From Halalkalibacter sp. APA_J-10(15) (lineage in GTDB: Bacteria > Bacillota > Bacilli > Bacillales > Bacillaceae_D): 64,000 nucleotides of DNA. The notes below the pieces were generated by a model, which worked only from the letters and a program-made list of their open reading frames with translations, was not told the DNA's origin and made no database searches. Location: NCBI RefSeq assembly GCF_023017105.1, contig NZ_JALKEV010000002.1, forward strand, positions 62,001 through 126,000. The letters are read 5' to 3'. The position numbers and the translations under genes are program-made. Shown one piece after another: positions 8,634-17,156 of the stretch (position 1 is the first letter of the stretch; the number at the start of each line of letters is the position of its first letter).

Positions 8634-10355
8634 TTAGTTTGTTAGCTTAGGATTTATCAGATTCATTAACTCAAATCCTGTATTCATTTTAGAATATATT
8701 GAGCACACCACAAAGAGCTCTTTGCTTGCAAATTTCACAATTTTGCTTTGGCCAGATGATGCTGGTATATGATGATGACCATGTATGGCTCCGATTATAT
8801 TATATTCCTTAAATAATTTTTCAATTTTCGGTTCAGACAAATTGTAATCCTTATTATACGCCTTGCTTTTTATTGAAAGCATACTCAGTTCATTAAACAG
8901 TGGTGCATGTGAAACTATTATTGTTGGAATATCATAATCGTTGTTTAGTAATTCCTTTAATGATTTAAGAATAAATTTTTGTTGCTCATTCTTTCTCTTA
9001 ACTAAAGCAACAGGTATTGTGAGCCCAATATACCGGATTCCTTCATGAACTATATGATTATTATGTAATACGTTTAATTGTGGAAATCGTTTTTCAAGTT
9101 CAACCTTTACTACCTCGTAAAATCTATGGTTACCCACAGGCAACATGTGCCATGACTCATCAGGCTTTTCTAAGAGTTGTTTAAACCATTTACTATTCAA
9201 AAATGGACTCCATTTTTTCCCTTGCAGTTCGTCTATATTATTATTATCCGGCAATACATCTACTAATTCATGATTTCCAATTACATAGATACCTTTAATA
9301 TCTCCGTTTGTTGCACGAGAATCTGAAATATCCCCTACTAATATATTGAAATTACTGTTAATAAACGGAATCTCCCCATCAATAGTGTGGACATCAGAGA
9401 CAACATTCAATAAATTTGTATTCTCTGTCGAAAGAACATTTTCAAAATATTTTTCTGATTCTTTAGGATGAACACTATGCGGAATATAATTTTTTCTAAC
9501 TTCAGAGATTTCTTTCCCTGATCTTGATCGTAAAATCGGCTTATCATTTAAATTCAAGGTCTGTTTGGCAATGATGATTGGATTTTCTGTATTTACCTTT
9601 TCTGCTAGAGGTAGTAAACTCAATGCTGGTTTTATATCTGATTTATAGGTTACAAACTTATCCTTATTTCTATTATTAGCAAGAGATCTCTTTAGAAGAT
9701 TTGTTTCTAACAATTTAACACTTTTTCCATCAGTTGTTATGGGTAAAGATTTAGTAAGTTGAACGACAAAGTTAAGATATTCAAAAATATACTCGGATAT
9801 TCCTGTGTTTACATTCTCACTAAACAAGAACTTACCTGCTAAATTTGCAGAAATAGGTCCAGTTTCATCATGCTGCAGTAGTCGCCCAAGAATTTGAATC
9901 TCAAATAATGGATTTTGAAATATTGCATTATATGCTTGTTTAACTTCAAAAGAGTTTTTATCAACACGTTTTTTTGTGACTTGAAAAATACTAAGCATAA
10001 TGTATTTTTCTAAATTACCTTTATGCATTTTAATATACTCGCGTACCTCTTCTGGATGGAGTAGGTACTGAATAGTTGCACGTTGGATATAATTCCTAGC
10101 TGTATCATAAGGAATGGCTGAATAGACAATATCTCCTCTGGATGATATAACCAAATCTTTTTTCTTCATACTATATGTCAATTGAAAATAATCGTTTCTA
10201 AACAATATTTTGTTGACAGGTCGTCGTGTGTTTTCTGGATAAAGTTCGAAACGTGCAACAAGTTCTGATGATAGTTCATCCTCAGTTTTTGTTGCTATAA
10301 ATGGGCTAAGCTTTTTAGCGACGATTAAAGAACTTTTTATTTTATTAGATTTCAT
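8634..10355 (-). CDS. Large protein with C-terminal calcineurin-like metallophosphoesterase domain
   Basis: 573 aa. The last ~250 residues carry the full metal-binding set in order: VSDVH, LVGDISD, IGNHELVD, IVSHAPLF and IHGHHH. The N-terminal ~310 residues are largely helical and unrecognised. This suggests a two-metal phosphodiesterase or phosphatase with a dedicated sensing or partner domain. RBS AGGATGAGGTG precedes the ATG. The gene stands alone, flanked by palindromic repeat copies B (3') and C (5'), in the same orientation, so it looks like a single acquired unit. Substrate unknown; nucleic acid or nucleotide hydrolysis is possible. Confidence 0.7.
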   Translation of the reverse strand: MKSNKIKSSLIVAKKLSPFIATKTEDELSSELVARFELYPENTRRPVNKILFRNDYFQLTYSMKKKDLVISSRGDIVYSAIPYDTARNYIQRATIQYLLHPEEVREYIKMHKGNLEKYIMLSIFQVTKKRVDKNSFEVKQAYNAIFQNPLFEIQILGRLLQHDETGPISANLAGKFLFSENVNTGISEYIFEYLNFVVQLTKSLPITTDGKSVKLLETNLLKRSLANNRNKDKFVTYKSDIKPALSLLPLAEKVNTENPIIIAKQTLNLNDKPILRSRSGKEISEVRKNYIPHSVHPKESEKYFENVLSTENTNLLNVVSDVHTIDGEIPFINSNFNILVGDISDSRATNGDIKGIYVIGNHELVDVLPDNNNIDELQGKKWSPFLNSKWFKQLLEKPDESWHMLPVGNHRFYEVVKVELEKRFPQLNVLHNNHIVHEGIRYIGLTIPVALVKRKNEQQKFILKSLKELLNNDYDIPTIIVSHAPLFNELSMLSIKSKAYNKDYNLSEPKIEKLFKEYNIIGAIHGHHHIPASSGQSKIVKFASKELFVVCSIYSKMNTGFELMNLINPKLTN

Positions 10356-10390
10356 TAAATCACCTCATCCTTTAAAGATAATAACTGACT

Positions 10391-10435
10391 CTTGCACTAT
10401 CCTGCCCAGTTAGCTTAAGTGAATAACTTCACAAT
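10391..10435 (-). repeat. Oriented palindromic repeat, copy C
   Basis: Minus strand: ATTGTGAAGTTATTCACTTA, then AGCTAACTGGGCAGGATAG. Upstream of the metallophosphoesterase gene. Confidence 0.65.
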
Positions 10436-10645
10436 GTCGCAATTATTCATACTAAAATCATACCAGAAGATAACGAATTATTGTTCATTTTCCACATTTA
10501 TGTAAATCGTTATTGCGTAGTAATAGTCTACCTAAGTAGTAAACTAATTAATCTAACCTATACCCTTGATTTACTCTTACAAAATAAGGCTATAAAATAT
10601 GAAAAGAAGATGCAGTTGCATACGTATCCCCTATTCATATTTATG

Positions 10646-10752
10646 TTATGTTAATGATTGGATACAATCTACTGATTCATTCTTCGGATTATTTACTATT
10701 GTTGAAACCTCGTAAGCATCCATGTCCTCAGTTGGGTATGAATATGTACCTT
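10646..10752 (-). pseudogene. 3' remnant of an unidentified gene
   Basis: An in-frame tail ending ...YEVSTIVNNPKNESVDCIQ... and TAA at 10646, with no start. It is cut at ~10752 exactly where the plus-strand transposase reading frame begins, so insertion or deletion linked to the IS element removed its 5' part. Confidence 0.35.
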
Positions 10753-11610
10753 AGCTAACGTAAGTAGAAGTGGATATTACGCATGGTTACAAGCAACGGA
10801 GATTCGTCAAAAACGAGAAGAATCAGATGAGCTAGAAATTGAACTTATTAAGTGGATTTTTGAATATAAGAAAGAAAAAGTAGGCGCACTTCAAATTAAA
10901 ATGATCTTGGAAAATGATTATTTTGTCATTATGAACCATAAGAAAATCAGAAGGTTAATGAAGAAGTTTGGTCTTAGTGCAAAAATAAGACAAGCAAACC
11001 CTTATCGAAAAATGCTTAAGGCGACTCAAGAACACCGTACTTGTCCGAACCTACTTGATCGTCAGTTTGATCAGCAGGAGCCTGGTAAAGTGTTATTGAC
11101 AGATATCACTTATCTTTATTATGGTAGGGGCCAGAAGGCTTATTTGTCTTGTGTTAAAGATGGTTCTTCGAAAGAAATCGTCGCTTATAACGTCTATAGT
11201 TCCTTAGAAATGGAGTTGGTTTATCAGACACTTGATAAGCTTGTAGAAGCCACTGTTCAATTTCACCCAGAGGCCATTCTTCACTCTGATCAGGGAGTCC
11301 ACTATACAAATCCAATGTTTCAGGAGAAGGTAAAGCAATTAGGGATCCGTCAGTCTATGTCAAGAAAGGGAAACTGTTGGGACAACTCTCCAATGGAATC
11401 ATTCTTCGGCCAATTCAAAGATCATGTCAATTACAAGAGCTGCGAAAATCTTACGCAGTTAAAGCACGAAGTGAATGAATATATAGAAGAATACAATAAT
11501 CATCGTTACCAATGGGGATTAATGAAAATGACCCCGGCACAATACCGAGGTCATTTACTAGCTGCTTAAGTCTCTTTTTATAAACTGTCCATTTTATGGG
11601 GTACAGTTCA
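10742..11610 (+). mobile_element. IS3-family (IS150-type) element, left part deleted
   Basis: The orfB reading frame is open from 10742, beginning ..CTLANVSRSGYYAWLQA, without a start codon or orfA. The DDE residues are in TDITY, HSDQG and SPMESFF. The C-terminus ends at 11569. A right terminal repeat-like sequence (minus strand TGAACTGTACCCC...) lies at 11586-11610. Missing orfA and left end mean it cannot move by itself. An internal ATG at 10901 could give a 222-aa fragment. Confidence 0.85.
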
Positions 11611-11756
11611 TTTTCAGGGGCTCTTTGTTAATCATACGGACGGTGGTTTTTACGGAGATCTTCTAGTTTAAATGCTTATAAACAAATTAAGCATTCCAAT
11701 TGAATAGGCAACATATAGGTCCCTCAATATTTTTTTCCGGGTCCTTAAAACATATT

Positions 11757-12347
11757 TTAAATTTTTATAGACTTCCGTTTCTTTTCTTGCTCCGTGATGC
11801 CATCAATACTATAATTACCATAATAAACTTCTAATAAATTATTCTTTTCAACTATGCTAACCGGCATTACGTCTGGATCTTCTATAACTCTTTGAAGTTC
11901 ATTTGGGTGAATTTCGATTTCAAGTTCATGACCGACTAAACAATAATTATATTTAGTGTAATTGTATAATTTAATCAATACCCTCAATAACTCTTCTGTG
12001 ATTAAATGTACGTCACTGCTATCACCATCATTTAGTATGCCTTCCCATTCAATATCATATAAGAATCCATAAAAACCATTTTCATTAAATACTGTTAAAG
12101 AAAAATCACCTTCAATTTGAAATGCTTCTCCTGTTATTTCTATCATCAGATAATTCCATTCGGTAGGTAATTGCAAATCGTCATTATCTTTTATTTCAAT
12201 CAAATTCTCACTATCTTCCCTATATTTAATTGTTCTAATAACGCTACCTTCTTTAATAAGAAAATTAAGAGTATACTTCAAATTGCTGAACATATCTCTT
12301 TTATCAATATAAACTTGGGCTATATTGATATAACCGCCTATTGGCAT
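11757..12347 (-). CDS. Putative immunity protein of the colicin-D-type toxin
   Basis: 196 aa, soluble, acidic (many E/D), no signal peptide. It begins MPIGGYINIAQVYIDKRDMF, and its last 20 residues are basic. The family is not recognised. It starts only five bases after the stop of the toxin gene and is the last gene of the operon, the usual place for an immunity gene, and its acidic nature fits binding to a basic nuclease domain. The function is therefore inferred from context; it is longer than the ~87-aa immunity protein of colicin D and not visibly related to it. Confidence 0.55.
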   Translation of the reverse strand: MPIGGYINIAQVYIDKRDMFSNLKYTLNFLIKEGSVIRTIKYREDSENLIEIKDNDDLQLPTEWNYLMIEITGEAFQIEGDFSLTVFNENGFYGFLYDIEWEGILNDGDSSDVHLITEELLRVLIKLYNYTKYNYCLVGHELEIEIHPNELQRVIEDPDVMPVSIVEKNNLLEVYYGNYSIDGITEQEKKRKSIKI

Positions 12348-12352
12348 AAAAA

Positions 12353-13213
12353 CTACCTCCTTAGAATCAATTCCCCTACTACATTTCTATGATGATTAAT
12401 TTGCTTAGTAGTTAACTTATAAGCAGTAATAAATTTCCCATTTTGGTCTACAAATACACCTAAGTTACCTTTTAAATGTAAAATAACACGCCCCGATTGT
12501 CCACTTATTCTTGTGCTATAAACATGCGAAGCACTTCCAATATGATTTCTTAACGCTGCTTCAAATGCAGCAGCATTTTTTTTGCTATAACTTCCCCTAA
12601 TTCCAAAACTAGCTGCATGTTTGAATTTCTTCTGTAATTGGCTAGTAGAAAAAGTAACAGCCGTCAAGGCTCTAATCAATTGACTTCTAGTATACAATGA
12701 AATAGCAACTCTAGCTCCAAGCCTAATAATTGCACCTACTATAACAGCTGGTAAAATCGATGCTTGAAGTTCCTCGGTGTTTAACTTAAATTCTTCACCG
12801 GTATCTAAATCTTTTACAATTGCCTTAAATAAATCTCCATCAATTTCTTCTACTTTCACAATGAAGTTATTTTGTACTTCCTCACCATCTATAATAGAGT
12901 TTATCTCCATATGTAAATCCTCTGTTTCAGTATCCATCTGAACAACATTTTCTACTTCAATACCTTCAGTAATATAGTCAATTTCGATTTCTAAAGAACC
13001 TTCACTTATATGTCCTAAATTAAAATCGAGTTCTTCAGCATTTTCTAAATTTTCATCACTTAAAACTTCTTCTTTCACTTCTTCCAAATCATCATATAAT
13101 ACATTTTCATCATAAAGTTCAATATTTTTATTACTATTAGTAGCATTTACTGTGTCATAAAGTGGTAATAAAATCATAAAAACTACTAAAAAGCTTGAAA
13201 TCTTTTTGATCAT
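12353..13213 (-). CDS. Secreted SAR2788-like toxin with colicin-D-type nuclease domain
   Basis: 286 aa. The N-terminal signal peptide (~1-24, ending NAT) is followed by a long acidic pro-region (~30-150), a short hydrophobic segment (~153-172) and a basic C-terminal domain (~190-286) with KKFKHAASFGIRGSYSKKN and GNLGVFVDQNGKFITAYKL, the signature of colicin-D-type tRNA-cleaving domains. By family analogy it would cut tRNA anticodon loops in competitor cells. The acidic pro-region may keep it inactive until cleavage. Its neighbours are a secreted S8 protease (13 bases upstream) and a probable immunity gene (5 bases downstream). Confidence 0.7.
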   Translation of the reverse strand: MIKKISSFLVVFMILLPLYDTVNATNSNKNIELYDENVLYDDLEEVKEEVLSDENLENAEELDFNLGHISEGSLEIEIDYITEGIEVENVVQMDTETEDLHMEINSIIDGEEVQNNFIVKVEEIDGDLFKAIVKDLDTGEEFKLNTEELQASILPAVIVGAIIRLGARVAISLYTRSQLIRALTAVTFSTSQLQKKFKHAASFGIRGSYSKKNAAAFEAALRNHIGSASHVYSTRISGQSGRVILHLKGNLGVFVDQNGKFITAYKLTTKQINHHRNVVGELILRR

Positions 13214-13226
13214 TTAGAACACTTCA

Positions 13227-14129
13227 TTAATTTAATTTTAATAATCCTATTCCATATTCAACTTCTTCCATATATTCCAAATTAACTATTTCAAAACCAT
13301 TATATAATATAACTTCTCTTGTATTTACCCCGCTATCCTTTATGTTATCAATGTTCGCTAAAATGCCTGTAACATATGCGGTTGCAAAAGAAGTCCCAGT
13401 ATATAAAGAATATCCTCCTTCATTATCTGTTGATATAATATCAACACCTGGTGCAACTATATCAATTTTACCTTTAGCTGCAGAGGTAGGGCGATTTAGT
13501 TCGATATCAATCGAATTAACAGAAACTACATTGGTATATTGCGCAGGATAATCTACACCTAAACCGTATGTGTTACCAGCAGCAGCTACTATCAAAATCC
13601 CTTGTGACATCGCTTGTTCAATCACTCGTTCAAGCTCTTTATTTTCTGACTGAAACCCAAAACTAATATTAATAAGATCAACTTGCTCCTCCATGCACCA
13701 CTTAATAGCAGAGATCAAGCTCTGTATACTCCCTTTACCCTCAGCATTTAAAACCTTTACATCGTATAACTCCACATTTTGAGTCACACCAACAATCCCT
13801 ACATCATTATCGTTTGCAGTAATAATTCCTGCTAAAGCTGTTCCATGTCCATAGTCATCTTTAACAGGTTGACCCGGATTAATAGCATTAAACTCCTTTT
13901 CTATTTTCCCTTTTAAATCTTCGTGTTCTTTATAAATCCCACTGTCTAGGATTGCTACTCTCACAGAACTATCTGATGAGCTTGTTTGATACCCTACAAG
14001 TTCAATCCCCCATGGAACCACTTGCTCATATTTAATTCTTTCAAGTAGTTCTTCAGGAGTTTGCAAATCATCATTAACCTTCTCACAACTTGCTAAAATA
14101 GCAATAACTATAAAGACCAAAATATTCAA
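13227..14129 (-). CDS. Subtilisin-like (S8) lipoprotein protease
   Basis: About 300 aa with a complete catalytic triad: Asp62 in AILDSG, His95 in YGHGTALAGI and Ser247 in GTSFATAYVTG, plus oxyanion Asn186. A short signal ends in a lipobox ILASC (Cys15), so it should be anchored outside the membrane. TTG 14129 is a possible start, but in-frame ATA at 14144 has GAGGTGA seven bases upstream and would add a positively charged I-K-G-C-L-L, so the original ATG may have mutated. First gene of an operon with the colicin-D-type toxin, suggesting toxin maturation or release as its role (inference). Confidence 0.8.
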   Translation of the reverse strand: MNILVFIVIAILASCEKVNDDLQTPEELLERIKYEQVVPWGIELVGYQTSSSDSSVRVAILDSGIYKEHEDLKGKIEKEFNAINPGQPVKDDYGHGTALAGIITANDNDVGIVGVTQNVELYDVKVLNAEGKGSIQSLISAIKWCMEEQVDLINISFGFQSENKELERVIEQAMSQGILIVAAAGNTYGLGVDYPAQYTNVVSVNSIDIELNRPTSAAKGKIDIVAPGVDIISTDNEGGYSLYTGTSFATAYVTGILANIDNIKDSGVNTREVILYNGFEIVNLEYMEEVEYGIGLLKLN

Positions 14130-14328
14130 TAAACAACCTTTTATTTAATATTCACCTCACTTCACTCATATTCTGAAATTTAGTTTACTGAACCTTTTTA
14201 GACATTCAATTAGATTGTTGAACAGCAGGCATTTCAAAATATCAATTTTCAAGGAATATTAATAAATAGCTCTATTAGATTATCACTCTCCCAAATAAAT
14301 GAAAAAATAAAATCCAGAAAACCATTTT

Positions 14329-14397
14329 CCATTATTTTAAAATATTATCCATTATTTTGGACTTTAATATAATACTATTTAATTCCAAAATAATCAA
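14329..14397 (-). promoter_or_regulatory. Promoter and possible operator of protease-toxin operon
   Basis: Minus strand -35 TTGATT (14397-14392) and -10 TATTAT (14374-14369), spacer 17. Just downstream, two direct repeats CCATTATTTT (plus strand 14329-14338 and 14349-14358, 20 bases apart) could bind a regulator. The rest of the 14.15-14.52 kb gap is very A+T-rich with nothing else identified. Confidence 0.5.
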
Positions 14398-14522
14398 TTT
14401 TTTGTCTCTTTTATATTTATATAATGAAAAAGTGGATTGTTTGAGGAGTGTGGAGAGGGTTTAGATAGAGTAAAATTTAATTTTTTTATGTTAGTATGTA
14501 CAATAAGGAGAGGATGTAGATA

Positions 14523-14966
14523 ATGTTCAAATGGTACATTAGACTAATGATTAAACTTTTTTCCGCATTTGTATCGCCTCTAATATTCATGATAGGTATA
14601 ATGATGGTAGGATTGGTTAGAGGAGGAACATTAGTAATCGATGTTTTCTTCTTTCAATTAATTATCATTTATTATATTTATACTCTTCCTATCTATTTGT
14701 TTTTTATCATTCCTTTTTCAATGCTCGTAGATAAAATAAATCCCAAATGGAAAGTTGTATTTTATGCTATCGCAGGGGTAATTGCAGGAGTAGCTGGAAG
14801 TATTATAATAACTTTACTTTCAAATAAAAGCCTACCTGATTTTTCACGATTCGATTTTCACACGATCTATACTTTTATGATTGCAGGTATAGCTTTTTAC
14901 ATAGCCGATATCATTATAAAAAATATCGTCCAACGCCTCATTGACGGCCAATTTCCGTTGAATTAG
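14523..14966 (+). CDS. Four-helix integral membrane protein, unknown function
   Basis: 147 aa with about four hydrophobic segments (~8-32, ~40-68, ~75-100, ~117-137), a loop with positively charged residues around 70-76, and no recognisable family motif. AAGGAGAGGATG precedes the ATG at 14523. It stands alone between the divergent protease-toxin operon and a terminator; it may belong to that accessory unit, but nothing in the sequence shows this. Confidence 0.6.
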   Translation: MFKWYIRLMIKLFSAFVSPLIFMIGIMMVGLVRGGTLVIDVFFFQLIIIYYIYTLPIYLFFIIPFSMLVDKINPKWKVVFYAIAGVIAGVAGSIIITLLSNKSLPDFSRFDFHTIYTFMIAGIAFYIADIIIKNIVQRLIDGQFPLN

Positions 14967-14979
14967 AACATTAAATTGA

Positions 14980-15010
14980 AGCCCCCACAAACGTGAGGGC
15001 TGTTTTTATT
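14980..15010 (+). terminator. Rho-independent terminator
   Basis: AGCCCcCAC / GTGaGGGCT stem with AAAC loop and TTTTT, after the four-helix membrane protein. Confidence 0.85.
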
Positions 15011-15240
15011 ATCCAAACATATGACTCCATGTTTGCGATCCTACAACCCCATCCACAGCAATGCTTTGTGAGCTTTGGAATTCTCTAACTGCCCTCTCTG
15101 TACCTCCTCCAAAGATCATGGATCCATGGATCCCATCTACAGTTAGTCGAGCGTTAAATTGACGATTAAGCTCACTTTGCAATACTCGGATTAACCCACG
15201 TAACGTTTCGGGTCCAGGTAACCCATTGGAACCATCTGAT
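15009..15240 (-). pseudogene. C-terminal peptidoglycan-binding fragment of an endolysin
   Basis: Read in its own frame, the stretch encodes two halves of a PG_binding_1-like domain, with VDGIHGSMIFGGGTERAVRE and AVDGVVGSQTWSHMFG before the TAA. The catalytic part is missing. It is joined in a different frame to a truncated XRE regulator, making a chimera of two phage-type gene remnants. Confidence 0.65.
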
Positions 15241-15381
15241 CATGTCAGACGCTTTTAATTCCAACTTGTCATTTTCCAATCCCGAGACTGCGCTACGAGA
15301 CAAAAACATCTTTTCTGCTAATTCTTCTTGGCTTAACTCAGCGTTCAACCTCACTTTCTTAAGTATTGATCCGAACTGCAT
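15241..15381 (-). pseudogene. Truncated XRE-family regulator
   Basis: MQFGSILKKVRLNAELSQEE... with helix-turn-helix residues LSQEELAEKMFLSRSAVSGLE, followed by LKASDMIRW, after which the sequence switches into endolysin DNA. It has a good RBS (GGAGGTGAGG), but lacks the C-terminal domain. Confidence 0.65.
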
Positions 15382-15470
15382 CTTTCTCCCTCACCTCCTT
15401 CATGTGCAATATCTGTACATAACTTGCAAGGCATTAACAACAAAATGTCTAGTTAGCTAGTAAAATTGAG

Positions 15471-15719
15471 TTATGTTTGATCTTTTGCATGAACTATATT
15501 CGATACGGCTGTCACTAAACTTAATGCAACTGGATCACCTCTTTTGATTGCCTGATCAAACCATTCCTGAATTTGTTCAGGTGTCTTATTCACAAGAGTT
15601 GAATGAATCGTGACAATGGTGTTGCCATTCGTGATTGTTTTGGAATCCAAAGCATTCGCCCCCTTTGGGACATTTATATGCTGCGGATTGAGTGGGACAG
15701 CCCTTGCGTTTTGTGGCAT
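15471..15719 (-). CDS. Small phage-type protein, unknown (82 aa)
   Basis: Soluble, with the segment TPEQIQEWFDQAIKRGDPVA, likely two short helices after a proline-rich N-terminus. GAGG lies nine bases before the ATG. It follows the XRE gene by 18 bases and is probably cotranscribed with it as a phage early-region gene. The family is not recognised and no function is proposed. Confidence 0.55.
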   Translation of the reverse strand: MPQNARAVPLNPQHINVPKGANALDSKTITNGNTIVTIHSTLVNKTPEQIQEWFDQAIKRGDPVALSLVTAVSNIVHAKDQT

Positions 15720-15737
15720 GTTTAAACCTCATATTTC

Positions 15738-15959
15738 TTATGCGGAATTATTTTTACACGATTCGTGACATTTCTCTTCAAAAAAAATAATCCATTCGAA
15801 CAATAGAACCTGACTAATTCTTTTCGAAACATTTACACTGGGGTTTCTAAAACCTTGCTCGATAGAAGCGTAAGTTGTTCTTGCAATTCCTGCTTTATCA
15901 GCTACCTCTTCTTGAGTAAGTTTTAAATCCAATCGCTTTTGAAGCAACCAATCTCTCAT
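15738..15959 (-). CDS. XRE-family (Cro-like) regulator
   Basis: 73 aa starting at ATG 15959 with GGAGGTGAG upstream. The whole protein is one helix-turn-helix domain (LTQEEVADKAGIARTTYASIEQGFRNPS). The C-terminus LLFEWIIFFEEKCHES is typical of short Cro-like regulators of phages and conjugative elements. It is transcribed divergently from a second XRE gene over three matching operators, the layout of a CI/Cro switch. Confidence 0.75.
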   Translation of the reverse strand: MRDWLLQKRLDLKLTQEEVADKAGIARTTYASIEQGFRNPSVNVSKRISQVLLFEWIIFFEEKCHESCKNNSA

Positions 15960-15972
15960 TATCTCACCTCCA

Positions 15973-16057
15973 ATTACACGATTTGTGTATTTGTTATACA
16001 CACATAAATACACAAAACGCGTAATATCAATATAAAAATTACACTTTTTGTGTATTT
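15973..16057. promoter_or_regulatory. Three near-identical operators between divergent XRE genes
   Basis: 20-base sites matching ATTACnCnnTTTGTGTATTT occur at 15973-15992 (plus), 16006-16025 (inverted) and 16038-16057 (plus). Only a few central bases differ. A TATAAT at 16077-16082 serves the plus-strand repressor gene. The arrangement resembles a lambda-type three-site operator. Confidence 0.7.
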
Positions 16058-16114
16058 TATTAAATTACTGTGTAGTTATAATAGAATTATAATCAACCGA
16101 AAGGACTAAAAAAT

Positions 16115-16491
16115 ATGCTCAGTTCACGTTTGTCTAGCCTAAGAAAAAGTAAAAAACTACCTCAAGCAGAACAAGCAAAAGCTTTAGATATTGCCAGAAC
16201 AACGTATGCAATGTATGAACAAGGGAATAGAGAACTGATTACGAAACCCTTTCTAAAATTGCAAACTTTCATGACGTGTCGACTGACTATCTTCTTGATC
16301 TCATTGATAATCCTAAAAGTATCGAAACCGAGGAACAACGCCTTGAACGAAAAGTAGATGAAGCTCTTATGGATCCGGAAACAGAGGTTTTCCTAAAGGA
16401 CTACTTATCTGCTCCAGAAAAGAAGCGTGAGGATGTGCGGAATTATCTGAAGTTTTTGATTCAGCAGGAGGAAATTGATAAAAACAAATAA
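16115..16491 (+). pseudogene. XRE-family repressor with one-base frameshift (ImmR/CI-like)
   Basis: The N-terminal helix-turn-helix (AKALDIARTTYAMYEQGNRE) is in one frame and the C-terminal part (STDYLLDLIDNPKSIETEEQ ... FLIQQEEIDKNK) in another. A single missing base near 16235 explains the break: restoring a C gives REPDYETLSKIANFHDVS, the normal family sequence. It is the likely repressor partner of the divergent Cro-like gene; the switch is therefore probably dead unless the frameshift is a sequencing error. Confidence 0.75.
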
Positions 16492-16514
16492 AAAAACGGC
16501 ACCTCTATTTTTCT

Positions 16515-17156
16515 AAAATGTACCCTATAGAGTAGACACTTTAGAAAAAGGACTACTTTATAGGGTTCTTTTTTGTATACTTAATTTAGAGAGAAAACGG
16601 AATTGGGGAATCTTGATGACTAAAAAGTATTTTACAGAAAAAGAAGTGAACGACCTATTAGTAAATCCTAATGTAAAGTCTGTAAGTGATCAAGCAATTA
16701 CTTATACAGATGAGTTTAGGAGATTATTTATTTCAGAGAGTGAAAAAGGAAAATTTCCACGTCAAATATTCGAGGAGAATGGTTTTAATAGTGAAGTTGT
16801 AGGTTCAGACAGAATTAGAAAAACGGCTAATAGATGGCGAACTACCTATAAAAAGTCTGGTGTAATGGGACTTAGCGACTCACGCTCAAATACTTCTGGA
16901 AGGCCACTTCAAAGAGAACTTACGTTACAAGACAAAAACCGCAGACTAGAGGCTCAAGTTCATTTGTTAAGAGCTGAGAATGAGTTATTAAAAAAGTTAG
17001 AGATGATCGAAAGGGGGCTGGGGAGAAGCGAGTAATAGGGGCTGTCGAAATGAAGTTTCTTTTAATCCGTTCTATTATTGAAAAATACAATCTTCGGAAA
17101 ATGGTCAGTTTTCTATGTGATATTTGTGGAGTGTCACGTTCTGGATATTATAACTC
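16515..17156 (+). mobile_element. IS3-family element, left part only
   Basis: Left end near 16515 (TGTACCCTATAGAGTAGACA), orfA complete, A-rich frameshift site TTAAAAAAG near 16987, then the beginning of orfB in the -1 frame (FLLIRSIIEKYNLRKMVSF and GVSRSGYYN), cut off at ~17156. The remainder of orfB and the right end are gone. It is a different IS3 subgroup from the remnant at 10742. Confidence 0.8.
16613..17035 (+). CDS. IS3-family transposase OrfA
   Basis: 140 aa. A helix-turn-helix in the middle (FPRQIFEENGFNSEVVGSDR) and a C-terminal leucine zipper (NRRLEAQVHLLRAENELLKK) are the hallmarks of OrfA. In a complete element ribosomes shift at the A-run to make OrfAB; here orfB is cut, so only OrfA can be made, which by itself tends to repress transposition. 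Confidence 0.8.
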   Translation: MMTKKYFTEKEVNDLLVNPNVKSVSDQAITYTDEFRRLFISESEKGKFPRQIFEENGFNSEVVGSDRIRKTANRWRTTYKKSGVMGLSDSRSNTSGRPLQRELTLQDKNRRLEAQVHLLRAENELLKKLEMIERGLGRSE

